From an uncultured Planctomycetales bacterium (GTDB lineage Bacteria; Planctomycetota; Planctomycetia; Pirellulales; S012-138): 8,850 bases of DNA. The notes beneath the pieces are model-generated. The model saw only the letters and a program-made list of their open reading frames with translations, did no database searches and was not told the DNA's origin. Below, piece after piece: positions 1 to 7,300 of this stretch (the first letter of the stretch is position 1; every line of letters starts with the position of its first letter). The stretch spans positions 1 through 8,850 of the forward strand of contig CALJLD010000160.1 of NCBI GenBank assembly GCA_937982665.1, in the 5' to 3' direction. The position numbers were made by a program, and so were the translations under genes.

Positions 1-412
1 CGCGGAAGTGTTTGCTGAACACACCAACGGGCGTCACAAACAATGGCTCATCAAACGCATCGCCTGGCGGATGCAGGCCAACGAAGAAGGTGACCTGTCC
101 GAACGCGCACGCCGGCGCGCGATGGAACTGGCCAACGACGCCGACCTGCGGGTGACGGCCCCGCGTCAACGCAACGTCGTCGCGCACACCAAATCGCCGC
201 CAAAGGCGCTGCCCAATACCCAGTTGCTCCCAGGCAGTTCGCTGGTGCGCCACTACAAGGGGCGCGACGTCCACGTGACCGTACTGCGCGATGGATTCGA
301 GTACGAAGGTGAACGCTACCGTTCGCTGACCGCGGTCGCCAAAGCAGTCACAGGCAAGCACTGGAACGGATACCACTTCTTCGGTCTCCGCAACAAAGGA
401 GGCAGCAAATGA
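1..412 (+). CDS. DUF2924 domain-containing protein, 5'-truncated by the window edge
   Basis: The visible part is about 136 codons in the frame starting at base 2. The frame is open to the window edge, and a GTG at base 8 is probably internal, because family members normally carry more residues before the RHKQWLIKRIAWR segment. The family signature is clear: that segment, then LSERARRRAMELANDADLR, then a basic and proline-rich linker, then a small domain with VRHYKGRDVHVTVL, GFEYEGERYRSLTAVA and WNGYHFFGL. No catalytic motif is visible and the function of DUF2924 is unknown to me. From memory, the family is encoded directly upstream of large serine recombinases, as here, so a DNA-binding or recombination-accessory role is a reasonable inference. 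The stop overlaps the recombinase start (ATGA at 409-412), which implies translational coupling. The strongly basic composition fits nucleic-acid binding. Confidence 0.85.
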   Translation, partial: AEVFAEHTNGRHKQWLIKRIAWRMQANEEGDLSERARRRAMELANDADLRVTAPRQRNVVAHTKSPPKALPNTQLLPGSSLVRHYKGRDVHVTVLRDGFEYEGERYRSLTAVAKAVTGKHWNGYHFFGLRNKGGSK

Positions 413-1956
413 CAAAGACATCCAAGTCGCCACAGAAACTCAGGTGTGCGATTTACACACGAAAATCGACGGAAGAAGGCCTGGAGCAGGAGTACAACAC
501 GCTCGATGCGCAGCGCGACGCCGGCGAAGCCTACATCAAGAGCCAGCAACATGAAGGTTGGACTTGTCTTCCCGACAGGTACGACGACGGCGGTTTCACG
601 GGCGCGAACATGGAACGCCCGGCGCTACGCAGGCTTTTGGCGGACATTGAGGCCGGCAAGGTCAACTGCGTTTGCGTCTACAAAGTCGATCGCCTGAGCC
701 GCAGCCTGTTGGACTTCGCCAGCATCATGGCGACGTTCGAGAAACATGACATCGCTTTCGTCAGTGTGACCCAGGCGTTCAACACCGCGTCTTCAATGGG
801 ACGCCTGGTCCTCAACGTGCTGTTGTCCTTCGCGCAATTCGAGCGGGAGATGATATCGGAACGGACGCGGGACAAGATCGCGGCGGCGCGACGCAAAGGG
901 AAATGGTCGGGCGGCATGCCGGTCCTAGGCTACAAGGTCGTTGACTCCAAGCTCTTGGTCGATGCCGCCGAGGCCAGTCGTGTTCGGCAAATCTTTGGCA
1001 TGTACCTGGAGCAGCAGTCTCTGCTGTCTGTTGTCAAAGAACTCAAGTCGCGCGGCTGGCGGACCAAACGTTGGGAAACACGCAAGGGAACGCTTCGCGG
1101 CGGACGCGTCTTCGACAAAGGCTCGCTCCACCAACTTCTGACCAACGTCGTTTACACCGGGAAGGTCAAGTACAAGGACGAGGTGCATCCCGGTGAGCAT
1201 GAGCCGTTGATTGACGCAATGGACTTCCAGCGCGTCCAGGAACTTCTGAAACAGAATGGTCGCGAGGGCGGACGAGCGGTGCGGAACAAACATGGCGCTC
1301 TGCTACGCGGTATTCTGAGCTGCGCCGCGTGTGATTGCGCCATGAGCCACTCCTTCTGTACGAAGGGGACTAGGCGATATCGCTACTACGTCTGCACGAA
1401 CGCGCAGAAGCATGGTTGGAACGCCTGCCCATCACCATCGGTCTCGGCGGGCAAGCTGGAACAGTTCATCGTGGACGAGATTAGAAGCATTGGCCGCGAT
1501 CCGCTGGTCATCAAAGAGATGCTGACACAAGCGCGTATGCAAACGCAGGAAGCGATTCAGAATCTCAAGCTGGAGCGCTCTGGTCTGTGCGACCAACTAC
1601 GGAAGGAGCACGAAGAGTTGTCTCGCATGGCGGCGACGTCGCTACCGTCGGATCCAAGGTTCGCTGACGCACATGATCGCATTCGGGATGCCGAGCGGCG
1701 ACTGACACAAGTTGACGACGAGTTGGTCGGTCTGCAGGGCAACTTGGTTGAAGAGTCTGAGGTGGCGGCAGCGATGGCCGACTTCGACGCCGTGTGGGCG
1801 TCTCTGACGTCGCGCGAACAATCCCGAGTGATTCACCTACTTGTCGAACACCTAGCGTACGACGGCGCCAGCGGCAACGTGGCGATCACGTTCAAACCGA
1901 CGGGGATCAAAGTCGTAGCGAATGAAGTAGCACAACAACGGGAGGAAGCAGCGTGA
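409..1956 (+). CDS. Large serine recombinase (resolvase/invertase N-terminal domain, recombinase domain, zinc ribbon)
   Basis: This 515-aa protein should cut and rejoin DNA at specific att-type sites through a phosphoserine intermediate, acting as the integrase of a mobile element. The catalytic domain (about residues 12-160) has the YTRKS motif with nucleophile Ser20 and Arg18. Other conserved blocks are LDAQRDAGEAY, YDDGGFTG, the KVDRLSRS arginine motif and FEREMISERT at the long E helix. A recombinase DNA-binding domain follows (about 165-290, from GYKVVDSKLLVD to LTNVVYTGKVKYK). Next is a zinc ribbon with ligands Cys305, Cys308, Cys329 and Cys340, then a charged coiled-coil stretch (about 370-450) like those that control synapsis in this family. 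The length is normal and no motif is broken, so it is probably active. ATG 409 is supported by AAAGGAGG at 395-402, six bases upstream. Its natural att sites cannot be identified from this window. Confidence 0.97.
   Translation: MTKTSKSPQKLRCAIYTRKSTEEGLEQEYNTLDAQRDAGEAYIKSQQHEGWTCLPDRYDDGGFTGANMERPALRRLLADIEAGKVNCVCVYKVDRLSRSLLDFASIMATFEKHDIAFVSVTQAFNTASSMGRLVLNVLLSFAQFEREMISERTRDKIAAARRKGKWSGGMPVLGYKVVDSKLLVDAAEASRVRQIFGMYLEQQSLLSVVKELKSRGWRTKRWETRKGTLRGGRVFDKGSLHQLLTNVVYTGKVKYKDEVHPGEHEPLIDAMDFQRVQELLKQNGREGGRAVRNKHGALLRGILSCAACDCAMSHSFCTKGTRRYRYYVCTNAQKHGWNACPSPSVSAGKLEQFIVDEIRSIGRDPLVIKEMLTQARMQTQEAIQNLKLERSGLCDQLRKEHEELSRMAATSLPSDPRFADAHDRIRDAERRLTQVDDELVGLQGNLVEESEVAAAMADFDAVWASLTSREQSRVIHLLVEHLAYDGASGNVAITFKPTGIKVVANEVAQQREEAA
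1941..1945 (+). promoter_or_regulatory. Ribosome binding site deciding a GTG start
   Basis: GGAGG lies seven bases before the GTG at 1953, inside the 3' end of the recombinase gene. This spacing favours GTG 1953 over the in-frame ATG at 1974, which has no comparable site. It also explains how the third cassette gene can be translated from the same message. Confidence 0.7.
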
Positions 1957-2321
1957 TCACAATTAAACGCAAGATGAAAGTAGGCGATGCCAAGCGTAAG
2001 CGGCGTCAATCCGTTACCGAGGGCCGAGTGCAGCGCGTGGCCAAGCTGATGGCCCTGGCGATTCGGTTCGACCAGTTGATTCGGGATGGTGTTGTGGCGG
2101 ACCAGGCGGAATTGGCGCGGCTGGGGCATGTATCGCGCGCTAGGGTGACGCAAATCATGAATCTGCTCAATCTTGCGCCAGACATCCAGGAGGATGTGCT
2201 TTTCTTGTCGAAATCGACCACAGGCAGTTGTGTCGTGAGTGAGCGCCAACTGCGAACGTTGACTGCTCTTGTTTCCTGGCGACGCCAAAGATCTGTTTGG
2301 CGGAGTCCCGCCGATGTCTGA
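1953..2321 (+). CDS. Small helix-turn-helix DNA-binding protein of the recombinase cassette
   Basis: This is a 122-aa basic protein with one clear helix-turn-helix at about residues 50-72 (DQAELARLGHVSRARVTQIM), of the type found in ParB/KorB-like and phage regulatory proteins. It continues with LLNLAPDIQEDVLFL and ends with a conserved-looking WRRQRSVW segment. The first 22 residues are rich in Lys and Arg. The GTG start overlaps the recombinase stop (GTGA, 1953-1956), so the gene is translationally coupled to the integrase. Small HTH partners in this position could regulate the cassette or act as a recombination directionality factor. The position suggests this but nothing in the sequence proves it. 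The gene appears intact. It runs toward the minus-strand operon, leaving only 33 bp between the two stops. Confidence 0.82.
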   Translation: MITIKRKMKVGDAKRKRRQSVTEGRVQRVAKLMALAIRFDQLIRDGVVADQAELARLGHVSRARVTQIMNLLNLAPDIQEDVLFLSKSTTGSCVVSERQLRTLTALVSWRRQRSVWRSPADV

Positions 2322-2354
2322 CGGACGGCAATATTCAATGCTGCAGTTTGAATT
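2322..2354. other. Short convergent intergenic gap with a weak dyad
   Basis: This 33-bp gap separates the stop of the HTH gene from the stop of the minus-strand operon. It contains ATTCAA (2333-2338) and TTGAAT (2348-2353), which could form a 6-bp A+T-rich stem around an internal CTGCAG. A second hairpin, GGCGG/CCGCC with loop AGTC (2299-2312), sits within the end of the HTH gene. Neither is followed by a T-run on either strand, so neither is called as a terminator. Transcription from both sides may overlap here. Confidence 0.4.
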
Positions 2355-4349
2355 CTATCCAATATGCAAAGCGGACTTCGCGGCTCGGAGCTGTGCACGA
2401 ACCCAATCTGGAGTGGTACACGTGAGAGTCGCAATACGCTGCCTCCAATCGGTGACGTCGGCCTCGAATTGCCGTCGCTGACTCCCGGTCAATAGCATTC
2501 GGATTGCGCTGGTGGAGTTGAGCGAGATGGACGCAGTCATTGTGAGGGCGAACAGAATCGATTGCCTCTCGGCCGATTGTGATTCCGCACAGGCTAATGC
2601 GATATAGTACGGCAAATACGCTCGTAACTCGTCGTCCATTCGAGACAATTGAGCTGACTCCACTGCCCCTTGGCACACAATCTCCAATGAATCAATGCTT
2701 GCTCCTAGCAGCACGTCCTTTCGCCAGTCTTGATCGGAAAACGCGCTTAGAATTCGTTCATGTGCGATCTTTCCCAAGCAAGCTTGGAAACGAAATTGGT
2801 GAGCGGCAATGCGTTGGGTGTCTTCGTTTGTCTCCCGCAACCGAGCAATGATCGCTTCTCCATTCTTTAGCGACTTTACCGTCGTATCGATTTGGGCTAG
2901 CAAAGAAGCAGGGTCAACGGCGATCACTCGCCGGACAAGTTGTTGCAACGACTGCTCAAAAGCATAAAGCCCGTCAGGATGACCAAAACACCAGAATTGC
3001 TCATCAGCCAGCTTGGCGGCGACGGGGGAAATCAAATCTGTGCTCGTTTCCAATACTCGCTCGAGATCATCTGTGGATGACAAGTCACACAAGACTGAGA
3101 GAGTCCAGAGTGACGGGCAGTGTAGTGTCGCATATCGTAGGGCGGAGCGCGTCGCCTGTGGTTGAATCACTCGCCATTGTTCTTCTACGGACGACACTTC
3201 TTGGTCCAGTATAGCCTGGAACTCCAGTTGTGTGCCGGTCGGCAATCCATCCCAGAATCCTCCAAGAAACTCTGCCAACCACCAAGCCATCGCGGCGATG
3301 CGATCCCCGTCGGTCGCGTTCCCGATGAGATTTAGTCGCAGGCAGAAATAGCGCGCCAAAGCACACCGTACCTCCCAGCCCGGGTCACTCGATGGCCCTT
3401 GTAGCACGGTGGAAAGTTCAGCTCCCAACACATGCCATTGGTTCCCAGGCACCCAATCAGGATTTTCCAGGAAGACTTTGCAAGCATGGTATTTAGCTAA
3501 TGGGCTAGCATTGTCATCTGCCCACGCCCAGATCTCTTCCCATATGTCATTCGTCCCGTGCGTTTCAGACCATTGAAACACTACAGCTGCTAAGCTGAAT
3601 TCACCGCCAAGTGATAAATGCCCAAAGAAGGTGAAGTAATTGACAGCTAGCTCAGAGCACGTTGATGCCTGGGCGATTGTCGTCTGCAGCCGTTCTTGAA
3701 TTTCTTCGTATTGGCGGTGCGGGTCCCAGATTGGAAGTTCGCTCAGGAAATCTGCCATTGTCTCGTTTATCGCTAACAATCGCGCGAAGTGATCCTTTGC
3801 GTCAATAATGCTATTCAACGCGAGATATTGCCGCATCGCAGCCACATTAAAAAAGAAGTCCGAATTCAATAAATCGTGCACCTCTATTCCCACGCCGATA
3901 CGCTCTTCGAAATCGTCGCCACACAACGAAGCCTTAAGTAGCTCAATCCGCTGCCATGATTGCGGTGAAACTAAGCGACGGCCGACATCGCGATGCGCAT
4001 CTCTCTGGCGGGTCAACTCTTGGAGTAACGCCGCGCGCAGTTTGGCGTTCGGATCCAAGAACGCAGTCGCCAAATCGAGAACGCGTGGCTTTTCCGCGTC
4101 AATTGCATCAATCAAAAGTGGACCAACACCCGAATGAACACGAAGCCTATGGGCAGGATCGCATATCAAGTCCACAAGAATGTCCGGCAAGTACTTCTCT
4201 TGCACCTTTTTTAGCAAGCCGTTCTTTGGGACGAGCATCGCGGCGCAAGGATCTTGCCATTGTCCCGCTCCACCGAGCGCATGGTGAAGCATTCGGACTT
4301 TCAACGCCCGCACATCAAGGTCGTCCGCAAGTTCCTCGGCGTCAGACAT
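2355..4349 (-). CDS. Hypothetical 664-aa helical protein, partner of the TPR-PIN protein
   Basis: I do not recognise this family. The protein appears soluble: no signal peptide, no membrane segment, no Walker motif and no nuclease motif stand out. It is predicted by eye to be almost all helical, with many leucine and alanine helices and an unusually high number of tryptophans (for example WADDNASPLAKYHACKVF and MAWWLAEFLGGFWDG), suggesting a HEAT- or TPR-like scaffold. A distinctive block lies near residues 155-185, with EVHDLLNSDFFFNVAAMRQY (FFF at 165-167). The ATG at 4347-4349 lies 8 nt inside the preceding gene (whose TGA is at 4342-4344) and lacks a strong Shine-Dalgarno site, so translation is probably coupled to that gene. 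This pairing suggests the two products act in one complex, for example as regulator or adaptor for the nuclease. That role is inferred only from gene order. Confidence 0.88.
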   Translation of the reverse strand: MSDAEELADDLDVRALKVRMLHHALGGAGQWQDPCAAMLVPKNGLLKKVQEKYLPDILVDLICDPAHRLRVHSGVGPLLIDAIDAEKPRVLDLATAFLDPNAKLRAALLQELTRQRDAHRDVGRRLVSPQSWQRIELLKASLCGDDFEERIGVGIEVHDLLNSDFFFNVAAMRQYLALNSIIDAKDHFARLLAINETMADFLSELPIWDPHRQYEEIQERLQTTIAQASTCSELAVNYFTFFGHLSLGGEFSLAAVVFQWSETHGTNDIWEEIWAWADDNASPLAKYHACKVFLENPDWVPGNQWHVLGAELSTVLQGPSSDPGWEVRCALARYFCLRLNLIGNATDGDRIAAMAWWLAEFLGGFWDGLPTGTQLEFQAILDQEVSSVEEQWRVIQPQATRSALRYATLHCPSLWTLSVLCDLSSTDDLERVLETSTDLISPVAAKLADEQFWCFGHPDGLYAFEQSLQQLVRRVIAVDPASLLAQIDTTVKSLKNGEAIIARLRETNEDTQRIAAHQFRFQACLGKIAHERILSAFSDQDWRKDVLLGASIDSLEIVCQGAVESAQLSRMDDELRAYLPYYIALACAESQSAERQSILFALTMTASISLNSTSAIRMLLTGSQRRQFEADVTDWRQRIATLTCTTPDWVRAQLRAAKSALHIG

Positions 4350-7300
4350 CTAGATTGTCGATCGCTTCCATAGCGACTCGCTCGAAAGCCCTATCTCCTA
4401 CCCCAAGGCCTGTAGCCATGGCGTGCAACGCTTGATTCCCCAATGAATAGTCCTTTGTCTTACAGAGATGAAACAAGGCGTGCTGAAACACTGCTAGCTT
4501 AGTGAATTTTGCCACGCGCGGTGCTATCGCACTCAACGCCACTGGGACTGAAGGCACAAGCTCGGCGATTGAAAACTCAGATAGTTGGCTTTTATTTGCT
4601 TCGCTAAGCGATTCATCCAACCAAATGTCGATCACCAACCGCACGACGTTCTCAAGCCAACCCTGAAAGTAGAAGTAGGCGACCGGGAAGGGTGGGTGTG
4701 TGGGTTCTCTTCCGCCAAACATCCCCTGATCTCGCATACAGTCATGCACATACCAAGCGACGCTTCGCAGGTCGCGAGGTGCAAAGTTGACAGCAATTTC
4801 TTTGAGGACCGTCACCGGCGGTATGAGGAATCGGTATCTCCAGTTCATTAGTTGGAGGAAAGCGCGCGATGCTTCCGCAATCGAGATTTGGCCGCCTTCC
4901 AGCATTCGCGCTACCACGCAATCCGTGCCAAACGAGGCTGAGGCGTCTGTCTCCCGTTTTCTCAGCAACTGGTTTTGACATACTCGATCGTCAATCAAAA
5001 GCGGCAGTCCTTCTTGCTCTGCCAAAGACATTGCGTCGAACGCGCGAAACTGAGTACGTTCACTCTCGTTCTTGTCTCCTTCAGAAAACGTCGCATTGAG
5101 AAGCAGTGTGGTTGAATCGACGCGCGAATCAGTACCAAGTACTGTCCAGAGATCTTCGTGCCATGATTTTGCTTCTGCTAAGTGGCTGAAAGCTCGCAAG
5201 TCGTGGTTTAGCTGGTCATTGTCGGCCTTTGTCAAGACCACGGAATCAAAAGCATTTACTAGTTCTTGGTGCAGGTTCTGACCAACCAAAGTCTGCATTG
5301 TAACCAGATCTACGATGACGGCCTGCTTGGCACTGAGCTGCCTCGTACCTGTTTCAGTCGCAGGCTGATGGGCGACCGTGGCCGCGAGTTGAGCGCGAGC
5401 TCTGCTTATATGCCCACTTCTATCGAGGAATGCGATCACATCCTTTAGCCGATAGTTCGACGAAGAGTCGGAATACTCACTGATGGTTATATCGTCATGT
5501 TGTACTTCGTCGCCCACGAGGATGCGACCGGCATCCACAAATGCCTTGATTGCATCTAGATGCGATTTTCGCGACAATTGGTGTGGCTGCAGTCGACGGG
5601 AGTCGTCCAGTACTCCCGTCAAATAGGAAGGTGGGATCAGGATTTTCCCAAAGAAGCCAATCGTCTGTTCTAACATGCCCAAGCGATGCAGCGTGATTAG
5701 CGCTGAGAGATCTACTACACATGTACTACCCACACGCGGGCAAGAAACTCGTGTCATTGAAGCGATCCCGTTCTCGCCGATCACAGCATAGCTGTTCGTT
5801 GAATAAATCGAATGCGTCGCTCGCGCCCTTGGCTCATCAGCCAGCCAATTGAGCGGTTGTGTTCGGACTCGCCATCCCCAAAACGGGACATTGTTGAACA
5901 AGTGTTCGACAAATAGCCATGGCACTTGGCCCTTGAGTGATTGCGCTAGAAGGGTGCGCCGAATGTCATTGTGCTTTGAAACACTATCTGTAAGTTCCTC
6001 GAGCGATTTTCGCTGCAGCAGTCGATCGGGGGCATTGTCCGCGGGCTCGAGTTCAGCTAGTCGGAGAAGTGCCGTGTGCGCAATTTGGTCTGATCCGGCG
6101 GCATAGGCGATCCTCATGTAATGTGCTAAGAAAGGCACTTGGTCCCAATACCGAGATCGAACGGTGTCCAACATCCTAATTGCCTGGTCGGGCGAGCCTG
6201 TGTCGGCCAATATCTCCGCGCGAAGTAAATGCGCTTCCATCAGCGCGTCAGTGCCCTCGCACAATCCATCGAGAATGTCGAGGGCATCCTGGGGCTCATT
6301 GGCAAGGCTATGGCATCTTGCATGATTCAGCGCAAACTGCCAGTTGCTCGGCGCTGCAGCCCGCAGGCGAGCGTAGCACTCCGACGCGTTGGCGAATCCA
6401 TTGAGTTGAACGTAGGCGTTGGCAAGCAATTCGTTTGTTTCAATATCATCGTCTCGCAATATTACTGCAGTTTCCAGTGCAGATAGAGCAACGTCGAGGC
6501 GCCGTGGTTTTGCAGTTAACGCGAGGTGGGCAGCGAGCTTGAGTAATTCTGGGTCGGCAAGATCGGTTGCCAGTTCTAACAAAAGCAATGCTGCCGCGCC
6601 GAGGTCACCCTGTTTGCGAAGTAAATGGACCCGTAATTGCTTCACAAACTCCTGGCCTTCGGAAATCTCTGAAAGGATCTGCTCGCACTTTACGGTATTG
6701 CCATTTTCTAACTCGTGATGCGCCGCAATTAAGCGCGGCAGAAAATGGTCATCTCCGACGAGAGAAATGGCGAGCTTATGAGCACGGTCAAAGGTCGCGT
6801 CCTCAAGCCGCGCAGCGATGTTCAAAACGTGGACGGCGAGTCTTTCCTTTTGCTGCAACTCAACGGCGTTTGATGCGAGTTGCTCTGCATTGCGAAGCAG
6901 AATATCTGGAGTTGTTTCAGACCTAAAACGAAGTGCCAATGCGAGCAGTTGAGCATCAAAGTAGTTGGGATAGTCAGTCGCAACGGCGTGAGCAATGCAC
7001 TCGTCGAAGTCAACGTCGTTGCGGAGCATTGCCTGCGCGTACGCAAGGCTCGTTGGGCGGTGCGACGATAGGGCCATTGCGGACTTGCGGGAATCGCTGC
7101 CTCTGCCTAGTAGCCGGTAGCAGTTATAGGATATCGCCAGAGCTTCGACATCCAGGCCTGACAGTGCAGTCGGGCGGAGTCGTGCTGACGTCGTCATGTC
7201 ACTGATCAGCTCAACTGCACGCTCGAGTAGAGCCGCTTGTGCTGTTTCGAGTGACAAACTGGTTGGTGTACCGCTCCCTTGATCAGCGATCACACGCAGG

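Noticed and set aside
1833..2288. 151-codon minus-strand frame antisense to the recombinase end and HTH gene
   Set aside because: It is a shadow of well-supported plus-strand genes and has no recognisable domain.
2299..2312. GGCGG/CCGCC hairpin as a terminator for the recombinase cassette
   Set aside because: The stem is short, lies within the HTH coding region and has no T-run after it on either strand.
7081..7107. Walker A-like string GRGSDSRKS (residues 475-483) in the TPR-PIN protein
   Set aside because: The glycine before the lysine is replaced by Arg, no Walker B motif follows, and it lies in a helical repeat region. No NTPase is claimed.
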